Source: Thomasclavelia spiroformis (GTDB lineage: Bacteria > Bacillota_I > Bacilli_A > Erysipelotrichales > Coprobacillaceae). Taken from it: a DNA stretch of 64,000 nucleotides. Location of the stretch: NCBI GenBank assembly GCA_016901755.1, contig JACJKV010000002.1:1-64000 (forward strand), in the 5' to 3' direction. The notes beneath the pieces were generated by a model that worked only from the letters and a program-made list of their open reading frames with translations, had not been told where the DNA came from and searched no databases. The position numbers and the translations under genes were made by a program. Numbering within the stretch: position 1 is the stretch's first letter; every line of letters begins with the position of its first letter. Shown piece by piece: positions 1 through 7,813 of this stretch.

Positions 1-131
1 TATAGATTAATTTCAGGGGAAATTAAACAAAATATATAAAAAACCAAGGTAGAATGGGGTTTTATGGTTAAAAATTATAAAAAATAATTAACTGTTTTTG
101 ACACTACCAATAGAGGAAGGGAGATATAGTT

Positions 132-1316
132 ATGGAAAATAAGGAAATCAATCAGGAAAAAAAAGAAAAAGAATTAGTCATTAAAGAATCAATGAAAAAA
201 GAAAATATGGTGAGAGGGTTCTTAGAAGTACTCAGCGATGGTTTTGGTTTTATCAGAAACGCAAATTATCTCTCTGATCCACATGATGTGTATGTTTCAC
301 AGTCACAGATATATAAATTTAAACTGAAAACAGGAGATTTTATTACGGGTTATGTTCGTGATCCTAAAGCTACGGAGAAATTCAGATCGTTGCTGCATAT
401 TTCTAAGATCAATGAATATGAACTTGAAGAAGCAATGAAGCGAAAAGCTTTTGATAGACTGACTCCAGTATTTCCAGATAAGAAAATAAAACTAGAAAGA
501 AAAAATGAAAATAAAATAGCGATGCGTATCATCGATCTTCTCTCACCAATTGGTAAAGGACAAAGAGGGATCATTGTTTCGCCACCAAAAGCTGGTAAAA
601 CAACACTGTTAAAAGATGTGGCCTTATCTATCAGAGAAAATAATCCTGATATTCATATTCTTATTTTACTGATTGATGAAAGACCTGAGGAAGTCACTGA
701 TATGAAAGATACAGTTGAAGGCGATAATATCGAAGTTTTATATTCAACATTTGATGAAACACCAGAAAGACATAAAAAAGTATCTGAAATGGTAATTGAA
801 AGAGCTAAACGTCTGGTAGAACATGGACAGGATGTAGTGATTTTATTAGACAGTATTACGCGTTTGGCCCGTTCCTATAACCTGCTGGTAACCAGTTCGG
901 GAAGAACACTGTCTGGTGGTCTGGATCCTAATTCACTTTATATGCCAAAAAGATTTTTTGGTGCTGCCAGAAATACTAAAGAAGGTGGCAGCCTGACTAT
1001 TTTGGCTACGGCACTGATTGATACGGGCAGCCGTATGGATGATGTGATCTATGAAGAATTTAAAGGTACCGGTAATATGGAACTGGTTTTAAGCCGTGAT
1101 TTACAGGAAAGAAGGATTTTTCCAGCAATTGATATCGTCAAATCAGGAACGAGAAGAGAAGACCTGCTGTTAACTGCAGAAGAACTGGAAGCTAACAGAA
1201 ATATTCATATGCTGTTACATAAATCGAAAACCAGTCAGTCTTTAGATGATGTTTTACTGCTGTTTAAAAATACAAAATCAAATGCTGAACTGGTAAAAGC
1301 TTTTGTAAAAAAATAA
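132..1316 (+). CDS. rho: Transcription termination factor Rho
   Basis: Hexameric RNA-dependent ATPase that releases RNA polymerase from untranslated transcripts in the cytoplasm. The 394-residue protein has the Rho RNA-binding (CSD-like) motif [10 protein letters not shown] at 31-40, Walker A PPKAGKTT at 151-158, the catalytic-glutamate stretch DERPEEVT at 182-189, Walker [11 protein letters not shown] at 235-244, a Q-loop-like [10 protein letters not shown] around 260-269 and the arginine-rich SGTRREDL near 338. The first 25 residues are a short charged extension without the long insertions seen in some Rho proteins. An AGGAAGGGAG site lies 8-18 bases before the ATG. It is the first gene of the window; no rpmE follows, only a 39-codon ORF. 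Confidence 0.97.
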   Translation: MENKEINQEKKEKELVIKESMKKENMVRGFLEVLSDGFGFIRNANYLSDPHDVYVSQSQIYKFKLKTGDFITGYVRDPKATEKFRSLLHISKINEYELEEAMKRKAFDRLTPVFPDKKIKLERKNENKIAMRIIDLLSPIGKGQRGIIVSPPKAGKTTLLKDVALSIRENNPDIHILILLIDERPEEVTDMKDTVEGDNIEVLYSTFDETPERHKKVSEMVIERAKRLVEHGQDVVILLDSITRLARSYNLLVTSSGRTLSGGLDPNSLYMPKRFFGAARNTKEGGSLTILATALIDTGSRMDDVIYEEFKGTGNMELVLSRDLQERRIFPAIDIVKSGTRREDLLLTAEELEANRNIHMLLHKSKTSQSLDDVLLLFKNTKSNAELVKAFVKK

Positions 1317-1364
1317 GCATAAAAAATCAGTAAATGGGACATATTATAAGTGGGAGTGATATAT

Positions 1365-1484
1365 GTGAGTAAAAAACAGAATAAAACTCAAAACCATCAG
1401 CCAAAAAATGGTTATTGTGATCAGATGAATAAGTCAAATCCTTATTCACAGTCAAAAACTGATCAGCATAGCTCTCACGAATAA
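1365..1484 (+). CDS. Small hydrophilic protein, 39 aa, unknown function
   Basis: A short ORF starting GTG 48 bases after rho, with GGGAG about 9 bases upstream, ending directly at a strong terminator. The product is rich in Lys, Gln, Asn, Ser and His (start MSKKQNKTQNHQPKNG), with one Cys, no hydrophobic segment and no signal peptide. The composition resembles small disordered or small acid-soluble-type proteins, but no family is recognised. Ribosome binding site, position and terminator support translation; the GTG start and short length keep confidence moderate. Confidence 0.5.
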   Translation: MSKKQNKTQNHQPKNGYCDQMNKSNPYSQSKTDQHSSHE

Positions 1485-1510
1485 AAAAGCAATGAAAATT
1501 GCTTTTTTAT
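1483..1510 (+). terminator. Rho-independent terminator after rho and the 39-aa ORF
   Basis: Stem AAAAAAGCAA / TTGCTTTTTT with a loop of about 6 bases, followed by T-rich sequence. It begins in the stop codon of the small ORF. Confidence 0.85.
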
Positions 1511-1580
1511 TTTGCCTGAAATTATTTTTTGATGTTGTCAAAGTGGCAGGAACAAAATACAATGGTATTAGGTGATTACC

Positions 1581-2693
1581 ATGATAAAAACAAAACATAT
1601 ACATATTGATTTGAAAGAACCTTATCGCTGTATCGTAATATCAGATATTCACAGTCATCTGGACCGTTTGCAGGAACTGTTAAAGAAAGTGAATTATCAG
1701 CTCGATGATTATCTGATTATCAATGGTGATTTTGTTGAAAAAGGAACCCAGGGGATTGAAACGATAGCGTTTCTTCGACAGCTTCAGCAAACCAGTGACA
1801 GAGTCTATATTCTGCTGGGGAACTGTGAATACGCTTTAGAAACTCTTGTCAGTAATCCTCGGTTTGCTAGGGAGATGCTTCATTATTTTCGTAAAATTGG
1901 TAAAAGTGGGCTGATTGAACAGGCGATCCATGCTTTACATATCGATCTGCAACAAGAAGCACCAGCTTTGATTCAGCGTCAGGTTAATGATTATTTACAC
2001 TCATCACTTGAATTTATCAGAAATTTACCAACGACCATTGAAACTGATCAGTTCCTTTTTGTTCATGCAGGCATTGAAAAAAGAGTAGACTGGAAAAACA
2101 GTCAGCTTTCATCTTTTATAGAAATGCGTAATTTTCAGCAGACGGGTCATCTACTGGATCGTTATGTCATCGTTGGGCATTTGCCTACCTCTAATTTTTA
2201 TCAGCGTTATATCAATAATGATATCATTATTGATGATGAAAAGAAGATCATTTCAATTGATGGTGGCACCGGTGTCAAAATGATCAGTCAGCTCAATGCT
2301 CTCATCATCGAGGGACATCATGGTCAATATACAATGCATCAAGAATATGTTCAGCCTTTGCCTAAATATCAGGTCATCAGTGATGTCAGACAGCAAAGTG
2401 AACCGGTTTATAAAATTGCCTGGCCACATTTTCAAGTGGAAGTCATTGCTTATGGAGATGAGTTTTCCCTTTGCCGTCAAATAGATACACATCTGGTTTT
2501 TGATATTAAAAATGAATTTTTATATGAACGTCAGGGTCATATCTATTGTCTTGATGATTATACTAATCATAAGCTGTCTTTAAAACAGGGGGAGATAGTT
2601 GAACTCATTGGTATTTATGGCCGCTATGCTTATGTCAGATTTCACCAGGAAATAGGGTGGATCAAAGCTCATCTGATAAAAAAATACTTTTAA
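1581..2693 (+). CDS. Calcineurin-like metallophosphoesterase with C-terminal SH3-like segment
   Basis: Predicted serine/threonine-type phosphoesterase of 370 residues. Metal-binding motifs in order: SDIHSH (21-26), NGDFVEKG (48-55), GNCE (80-83), FVHAG near 165 and VGHLPT near 205. The usual GNH(D/E) motif reads GNCE, so a conserved active-site histidine is replaced by cysteine. After the catalytic domain the last about 45 residues (KQGEIVELIGIYGRYAYV, then a GWIKAHLI end) look like a bacterial SH3b domain. The ATG at 1581 is chosen over the GTG at 1572 because AGGTG at 1569-1573 is then a correctly spaced ribosome binding site. Substrate unknown. A second, simpler phosphoesterase lies at 36.7 kb. 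Confidence 0.85.
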   Translation: MIKTKHIHIDLKEPYRCIVISDIHSHLDRLQELLKKVNYQLDDYLIINGDFVEKGTQGIETIAFLRQLQQTSDRVYILLGNCEYALETLVSNPRFAREMLHYFRKIGKSGLIEQAIHALHIDLQQEAPALIQRQVNDYLHSSLEFIRNLPTTIETDQFLFVHAGIEKRVDWKNSQLSSFIEMRNFQQTGHLLDRYVIVGHLPTSNFYQRYINNDIIIDDEKKIISIDGGTGVKMISQLNALIIEGHHGQYTMHQEYVQPLPKYQVISDVRQQSEPVYKIAWPHFQVEVIAYGDEFSLCRQIDTHLVFDIKNEFLYERQGHIYCLDDYTNHKLSLKQGEIVELIGIYGRYAYVRFHQEIGWIKAHLIKKYF

Positions 2694-2769
2694 AGCATGA
2701 TAATTGATACATCATAAGTATTAGACATTTTTTGTTACTGTTTTTATAATTAAATCAGGTGGAACGGTT

Positions 2770-3063
2770 ATGAAACATAAAATACTTTTTGATCGATATC
2801 AGCTTTCTTATCAGCAATATTACAAAATTAAAGATATGATTGATGAAAATGATATCTCGCAAGTAGAATTACTGGTTTTTTTAGGCCGATTAAAGTTCAG
2901 TCGCCAGCAAATGACTGATTTTCTTCAGGCTTCTAGGGTGCAAAGAGAAAAACTGCTGATGAAACAGCGACAGTTTCTCTTAGATAGAATTCATGAAGAT
3001 TATCGCCTGATCGATCAGCTGGATGAAATGTTATATCAGTTAAAGGAGAACAAAGATGGATAG
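2770..3063 (+). CDS. Hypothetical helical protein, 97 aa
   Basis: No family recognised. The protein is hydrophilic and very rich in Gln, Leu, Lys and Asp; residues 55-92 look like a long amphipathic helix or coiled coil (KQRQFLLDRIHEDYRLI). No signal peptide or membrane segment is seen. AGGTGG precedes the ATG. The 3' end overlaps the next gene by 8 bases, so the two are very likely co-translated. The length and C-terminal helix recall the effector-side coiled coil of MerR proteins, but no helix-turn-helix is evident. Confidence 0.7.
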   Translation: MKHKILFDRYQLSYQQYYKIKDMIDENDISQVELLVFLGRLKFSRQQMTDFLQASRVQREKLLMKQRQFLLDRIHEDYRLIDQLDEMLYQLKENKDG

Positions 3064-3799
3064 AAAACAACGTGCTTTACAGACGTATCAAAAAATCAAT
3101 GATCATGAATTTTTACAGGATGATCAGGAATTAAATCAGATTATGAAAAATTATATTTATGGGGATGTTTATCACCATGGCTCATTGTCATTAGCGACCA
3201 GGGAGCTGATTTTGATCGTAGTTAATACAACTAATCATACTTTAAGCTCACTGCAACAGCATGTCCTGTCAGCTTTAAAATGTCAAATGGCACCAGAAGT
3301 GATCAAAGAAGCGATTTACCAATGTACCCCATATATTGGCTTAGGAAAAGTTGAAGATGCCCTGGCTGTAGTCAATAAGGTTTTTATGAAAGAAAAGATC
3401 ACGTGTTCAATGCAGGAAAATACGACAACAGATGAAGAAAATCGCTTTGCTAAGGGGTTTGATGTTCAGTCGCAGGCATTTGGTCGCGATAATATTCAGG
3501 CTAATCACGATCAGGCACCGCAGGAACTCAAACATATTCAGGATTACCTGTCGGCTCATTGTTTTGGTGATTTTTACACCAGAAAAGGACTTGATCTTGC
3601 GCAAAGAGAGCTTTTGACTTTTGTGATCCTGGCAACTTTAGGAGGATGTGAAAATCAGTTACGTGCTCATACTGGAGCCAATGTTAATGTAGGTAATGAT
3701 CGCGAAATGCTGATTGATACTATTACGCAATGTCAGCCGTATATCGGTTTTCCACGAACTTTAAATGCGCTGAATATTATTAATGAAATAACGCAATAA
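3056..3799 (+). CDS. Carboxymuconolactone decarboxylase (AhpD-like) family protein, two-domain
   Basis: The 247-residue protein carries two CMD-type repeats, each ending in a similar helix: YQCTPYIGLGKVEDALAVVN near 83-102 and TQCQPYIGFPRTLNALNIIN near 225-244. The second repeat has GGCENQLRAHTGANVNVG, the PcaC-like histidine region. No AhpD CxxC redox pair is visible, so a peroxidase-coupled role is unlikely from sequence; members of this type are often annotated as decarboxylase-like or stress genes. It is co-translated with the small helical gene and ends at a terminator just before a LysR gene, a plausible regulator. Confidence 0.85.
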   Translation: MDRKQRALQTYQKINDHEFLQDDQELNQIMKNYIYGDVYHHGSLSLATRELILIVVNTTNHTLSSLQQHVLSALKCQMAPEVIKEAIYQCTPYIGLGKVEDALAVVNKVFMKEKITCSMQENTTTDEENRFAKGFDVQSQAFGRDNIQANHDQAPQELKHIQDYLSAHCFGDFYTRKGLDLAQRELLTFVILATLGGCENQLRAHTGANVNVGNDREMLIDTITQCQPYIGFPRTLNALNIINEITQ

Positions 3800-3825
3800 A
3801 AAAACAGTTGTCAACTGTTTTTTTT
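3798..3825 (+). terminator. Rho-independent terminator
   Basis: Hairpin ACAGT / ACTGT flanked by A7 and T8. The symmetrical A/T flanks would allow termination from either strand. Confidence 0.8.
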
Positions 3826-3853
3826 CGTATAAAATGAAATTGAGGTGGTTAAT

Positions 3854-4738
3854 ATGGAAATTCGTGTCCTGGAATATTTTCTGATGGTTGCTCGAGAAGA
3901 AAACATCACCAAAGCAGCACAGCAGCTGCATTTGACGCAACCAACGCTTTCCAGACAGCTGATGCAGCTGGAAGATGAACTGCAGACTACGTTGTTTATT
4001 CGCGGAAAAAGAAAGATAGAACTGACCGAAGCAGGACGTCTGTTGCGTCGTAGAGCTGAAGAAATTGTCAGTATGGTCAATAAGACACAACAGGAAGTGA
4101 TGGCCAATGAAGAAATTTCGGGACAGATCATGATCGGTACAGGTATTTTTGATGCTTCTCAGCATTTGCTGCCAAAGATCATTGAAGAATTCCATCACAG
4201 TTATCCCGAAGTGCAATTTGATATTTATACTGGAAATGCTGATCTGATCAAAGAGCGACTGGATAATGGTCTGGTAGATATCGGTATTTTACTGGAACCG
4301 GTCAATATCGAAAAATATAATTTTATTCGTTTAACAAAACAGGAAAGATGGGGCATCATTATATCTAAAGAGCATCCTTTAGCTTTGCAGTCATCAGTGC
4401 GTGCTGATGATCTGAAACAGCTGACACTTTTTTCTACTAATCGCTTGACGGTTCAAAATGAAGTGACGCACTGGTTAGACAGCAATCATGATCAAATTCA
4501 TTTTCCTGTAACCTATAATTTTATGACTACGGTCATACCGCTGATTCAAAATAACATGGGAGCAGCTATTACTATTGAAGGGGCATTTGCAGCTGGCAGA
4601 CAGGATCAGCTGGTTTTTGTACCTTTTTCTCCTGAACTGTCAACGGGGGTCGTTATTGTCTGGAAAAAGCATAATGCGCTGGCACCAGTGAAAAAAAAAT
4701 TTATTCAGGTCATAGAAAAATTTTCACAAGAATATTAA
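3854..4738 (+). CDS. LysR-family transcriptional regulator
   Basis: 294 residues. The N-terminal winged helix-turn-helix is at about 1-60 (FLMVAREENITKAAQQLHLT and the LSRQLMQLEDEL recognition region), followed by the linker helix and a LysR substrate-binding domain from about 88 (ISGQIMIGTGIFDASQHLLP). The ATG at 3854 is preferred over the GTG at 3845, which lies inside the GAGGTGG ribosome binding site. It lies 54 bases after the CMD-family operon on the same strand. The inducer cannot be inferred. No divergent partner exists, which is unusual for LysR genes. Confidence 0.93.
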   Translation: MEIRVLEYFLMVAREENITKAAQQLHLTQPTLSRQLMQLEDELQTTLFIRGKRKIELTEAGRLLRRRAEEIVSMVNKTQQEVMANEEISGQIMIGTGIFDASQHLLPKIIEEFHHSYPEVQFDIYTGNADLIKERLDNGLVDIGILLEPVNIEKYNFIRLTKQERWGIIISKEHPLALQSSVRADDLKQLTLFSTNRLTVQNEVTHWLDSNHDQIHFPVTYNFMTTVIPLIQNNMGAAITIEGAFAAGRQDQLVFVPFSPELSTGVVIVWKKHNALAPVKKKFIQVIEKFSQEY

Positions 4739-4747
4739 TTTGTCATA

Positions 4748-4776
4748 TTGACATTAAAATATAAATATTCTATGAT
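4748..4776 (+). promoter_or_regulatory. Sigma-A promoter of the T-box operon
   Basis: TTGACA at 4748-4753, a 17-base spacer and TATGAT at 4771-4776. Transcription would start near 4783, just upstream of the T-box leader. Confidence 0.8.
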
Positions 4777-4782
4777 GTTTTT

Positions 4783-5031
4783 ATATTAGATATAAAAAAA
4801 CAAAGAAGTGACATAGTACTTATTCTTGAGACAGCAGAGATATTACGGTTGGTGCAAGTAATACGTTAAAGAATTAGGAATACACCACGGAGTTGAAAAT
4901 GCAAAACATTTTCCGGTCTTAGCCGTTATCTATGAGTATTATAATGACTTACTGAGGTCAAATAAGCAATTATTTGACGAATTGAGGTGGTAACACGTTT
5001 TTATACGTCCTCATGAGTAAGTCTTTTTTGT
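4783..5031 (+). promoter_or_regulatory. T-box riboswitch, predicted tyrosine-specific
   Basis: tRNA-sensing transcription attenuator. Seen: a stem I region with GGTTGGTGCAAG (4858-4867 area) and the downstream GGAA-TAC-ACCACGGAG, where TAC at 4881-4883 sits in the specifier position; a perfect stem III hairpin GTCAAATAA/TTATTTGAC (4957-4978); the T-box core GAGGTGGTAACACG (4984-4997); TCCTCA (5008-5013) pairing with TGAGG as antiterminator; and GACTTACT (4946-4953) pairing with AGTAAGTC (5016-5023) before T6 as terminator. The antiterminator bulge is UGGU, which pairs with a tRNA ending ACCA, so discriminator A. Bacterial tRNA-Tyr has A73, tRNA-Trp has G73. Specifier and discriminator therefore both favour Tyr. 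Confidence 0.9.
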
Positions 5032-5056
5032 TTTTTTATTAATGGGGAGGTCAAGT

Positions 5057-6049
5057 ATGAAAAAAGTATTCAAAGGGTTGATCGCCATGACAATGGCTTT
5101 GGCGATGACAGGTTGTGGAACAGGAAGTTCTTCTGGCAGTGGCGAAAAAGAACTGTCAGAAATGAAAGTTGGTGTTATCCAGCTGATGCAGCATGATGCT
5201 TTAGACAAATCTTATGAAGGATTCAAAGATGTGCTGGTTGATGCTGGCATCAAAGAAGAAAATATTGATTATCAGATTGCTGGTGATCAGTCAAACTGTA
5301 CAACAGTGGCTGATAAACTGGTCAATGGTGGAAATGATCTGATTTATGCTATTGCAACACCAGCATTACAGGCAGCTGCCAGCGCAACTCAGGATCTGCC
5401 AATCGTAGGTTGTGCTGTCACTGATTATGAATCAACAAAATTAGTTAAATCTAATGAAAAACCAGGTGGTAATGTGACTGGTGCCAGTGATCTGACTCCA
5501 GTCAGTGAACAGTTTGATCTGTTAAAACAGCTGTTACCTGATGCCAAAAAAGTAGGTATCATGTACTGTTCTAGTGAAGATAATTCTAAGATCCAGGGTG
5601 ATATGGCAGAAAAAGCTGCCAAAGAAGTTGGTTTAGAATCAGTGACTCGTACAATTTCTGATTCTAATGATATTCAGTCAGTCGTTACGCAATTGACTAA
5701 TAATGATGATGTCGATGTTATCTATATTCCTACTGACAACGTATTAGCAACATATATGTCTTCTGTTGAAGCCGTTGCTTCACCTGCTAAAATTCCAGTT
5801 ATTACTGGTGAAGAAGGAATGTGTAAAGAAGGTGGATTTGCAACATACGGTATTGATTACTATAACTTAGGAAAATTAGCTGGTAAACAGGCATTAGCTA
5901 TTTTAAAAGGTGAAAAAACAGCTGCTGATACACCTGTTGAACAGTTAAAAGCTGAAGACTGTACAATGGTCATTAATTTGAAAGTTGCACAGAAATGCGG
6001 AATTGAAGTTAATAAAGATGACTACAAAGATGCAACATTTATTGAATAG
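5057..6049 (+). CDS. trpX: ABC transporter substrate-binding lipoprotein (TrpX/PF04392 type)
   Basis: Extracytoplasmic receptor of an uptake system. 330 residues. The lipoprotein signal peptide (charged MKK start, hydrophobic core, lipobox AMTGC) has Cys20 as the lipidation site, followed by a Ser/Gly linker and a two-lobed periplasmic-binding fold with MKVGVIQLMQHDALD and IDYYNLGKLAGKQAL. The ATG at 5042 overlaps the ribosome binding site GGGGAGG (5044-5050), so ATG 5057 is the start. Family members are assigned to tryptophan uptake through Trp T-boxes; here the leader points to tyrosine, so the symbol names the family, not a proven substrate. Confidence 0.88.
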   Translation: MKKVFKGLIAMTMALAMTGCGTGSSSGSGEKELSEMKVGVIQLMQHDALDKSYEGFKDVLVDAGIKEENIDYQIAGDQSNCTTVADKLVNGGNDLIYAIATPALQAAASATQDLPIVGCAVTDYESTKLVKSNEKPGGNVTGASDLTPVSEQFDLLKQLLPDAKKVGIMYCSSEDNSKIQGDMAEKAAKEVGLESVTRTISDSNDIQSVVTQLTNNDDVDVIYIPTDNVLATYMSSVEAVASPAKIPVITGEEGMCKEGGFATYGIDYYNLGKLAGKQALAILKGEKTAADTPVEQLKAEDCTMVINLKVAQKCGIEVNKDDYKDATFIE

Positions 6050-6060
6050 GGGTTATTTGA

Positions 6061-6990
6061 ATGGGTTTATTTTTTACTTATTTAGGTGCCGTTAACCAGG
6101 GGCTGATCTGGGGATTTCTGGCATTAGGTGTTTATATTACATTTAGAGTTTTGGATATCGCAGATTTGACGGTTGATGGCAGTTTTACGACCGGTGGTGC
6201 GGTTTGTGCCATCAGTTTGCTCAATGATATTCATCCACTGATTGCTTTGCTTTTTGCGATTATTGCAGGTTTTATTGCTGGAGCAATTACTGGAATCTTG
6301 CATACAAAATGCAAAATTCCAGCTATTTTAGCTGGTATTTTAACACAGATCGGATTGTATTCGATCAATTTAAGGATCATGGGTGGTCGTGCCAATTTGC
6401 CGCTTGTTGGTTCTAATACTTTATTCCAGGATATTTCCATTGCCCTGGATGTTAACCGTTATTATGTGACACTGGTCATTGCTTTGATTTTTACCGTGAT
6501 CTTTATCATTATGCTATATGTTTTCTTTGGTACAGAAATGGGAAGTGCCATTCGTGCTACGGGAAATAACGAACAGATGGCGCGATCATTAGGAATTTCA
6601 ACTGATAATATGAAACTTTTAGGATTAATGATTTCTAATGGTCTGGTTGGTTTATCTGGGGCTTTATATACTTTATATGGTCAGGCTATTGATGTTCGTG
6701 CTGGAACAGGAGCAATCGTTATCGCTTTGGCATCGATCGTTATTGGTGAAGTTCTGTTTTCTGGAAAACGTACTGGTTTTGCAATTCGTTTAACATCTGT
6801 TGTGATTGGGTCGATCATTTACAGAATTATTGTTGCTGTAGTATTGCAGATGGGATTAAATACCGATGATCTTAAACTTTTAACAGCGATCATCGTAGCT
6901 ATTGCTTTATCAGTACCAACACTGATCTCTAATCAAAGACAGGTCGCTATGTATAAAAAATTAACAGGGAAGGAGAAAAATGATGCTTAA
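6061..6990 (+). CDS. trpY: ABC transporter permease (TrpY/BPD_transp_2 type)
   Basis: 309-residue polytopic membrane protein of the branched-chain permease superfamily, with about 8 hydrophobic segments and the family-typical stretch DIADLTVDGSFTTGGA near 36-51, plus FGTEMGSAIRATGNNEQMAR in the cytoplasmic coupling region. It forms the translocation channel for the preceding receptor. GGGGTT lies about 8 bases upstream of the ATG. It starts 11 bases after the receptor gene and overlaps the ATPase gene by 11 bases, indicating one operon under the T-box leader. Confidence 0.9.
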   Translation: MGLFFTYLGAVNQGLIWGFLALGVYITFRVLDIADLTVDGSFTTGGAVCAISLLNDIHPLIALLFAIIAGFIAGAITGILHTKCKIPAILAGILTQIGLYSINLRIMGGRANLPLVGSNTLFQDISIALDVNRYYVTLVIALIFTVIFIIMLYVFFGTEMGSAIRATGNNEQMARSLGISTDNMKLLGLMISNGLVGLSGALYTLYGQAIDVRAGTGAIVIALASIVIGEVLFSGKRTGFAIRLTSVVIGSIIYRIIVAVVLQMGLNTDDLKLLTAIIVAIALSVPTLISNQRQVAMYKKLTGKEKNDA

Positions 6991-7777
6991 ACTGGAAAAA
7001 ATCAATAAGACATTTAATATTGGAACTGTTAATGAAAAAAAAGTTTTACATGATCTGGATCTGGAACTGAATGAAGGAGATTTTGTAACGATCATAGGTG
7101 GTAATGGTGCTGGAAAATCTACTTTGCTGAATATGATTTCGGGACTGTTTCCTTTGGACAGTGGAAAAATCATTTTAGATAATGAAGATATCTCTTTACA
7201 GGATGAACATCAGCGTGCTAAAAAGATTGGCAGACTTTTTCAGGATCCAATGTTAGGGACTGCAGCCGATATGCAGATTCTGGAAAATCTGGCTCTGGCC
7301 AAAAGAAGAGGTCAGAAAAGAGGTTTATCCTGGGGGATAACTAAAGAAGAGAAGAAAGAATATCATGAGCTGGTCAAGACTTTAGGGTTGGGACTGGAAG
7401 ATCGCTTAACTACAAAAGTAGGTCTTTTATCAGGTGGACAGCGTCAGGCGCTGACTTTACTGATGGCAACCCTGCAAAGACCAAAGATCCTGCTGCTTGA
7501 TGAACATACTGCAGCTTTAGATCCAGCGACTTCCGCAAAGGTATTGAAGCTTACCTGTGATATTGTTTCTGATCAGCGTTTAACAGCGATGATGGTTACG
7601 CATAATATGCAGGATGCTATTGATGTAGGAAATCGTCTGATCATGATGTATGATGGAAAGATCATATATGATGTTAGAGGAGAAGATAAGAAAAAATTAA
7701 CCGTGGCTGATCTTCTGAAAAAATTTGAAGAAGCCAGTGGCAGTGAATTCGTCAATGACAGAATGCTGTTAGGATAA
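6980..7777 (+). CDS. trpZ: ABC transporter ATP-binding protein (TrpZ type)
   Basis: 265-residue cytoplasmic ATPase that powers the uptake system. Walker A GGNGAGKS at 40-47, signature LSGGQRQAL near 149-157, Walker B ILLLDEHTAALD near 169-180 and the H-loop THNMQDA. AAGGAG lies 6 bases before the ATG at 6980; the next in-frame ATG (6983) is equally possible. Last gene of the operon, followed by a strong shared terminator. Confidence 0.93.
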   Translation: MMLKLEKINKTFNIGTVNEKKVLHDLDLELNEGDFVTIIGGNGAGKSTLLNMISGLFPLDSGKIILDNEDISLQDEHQRAKKIGRLFQDPMLGTAADMQILENLALAKRRGQKRGLSWGITKEEKKEYHELVKTLGLGLEDRLTTKVGLLSGGQRQALTLLMATLQRPKILLLDEHTAALDPATSAKVLKLTCDIVSDQRLTAMMVTHNMQDAIDVGNRLIMMYDGKIIYDVRGEDKKKLTVADLLKKFEEASGSEFVNDRMLLG

Positions 7778-7813
7778 AAAATACCAGTAGAGACTGATCT
7801 ACTGGTATTTTTT
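7776..7813. terminator. Bidirectional terminator between convergent genes
   Basis: Perfect 14-base arms AAAAATACCAGTAG / CTACTGGTATTTTT around an 8-base loop. It serves the ABC operon and the convergent GH13 gene, whose stop codon lies inside it. Confidence 0.9.

Noticed and set aside
3761-4216. 151-codon minus-strand ORF opposite the LysR gene
   Set aside because: Lies entirely in the shadow of a well-supported LysR coding sequence, has no ribosome site and a low-complexity Cys/Phe/His-rich product.
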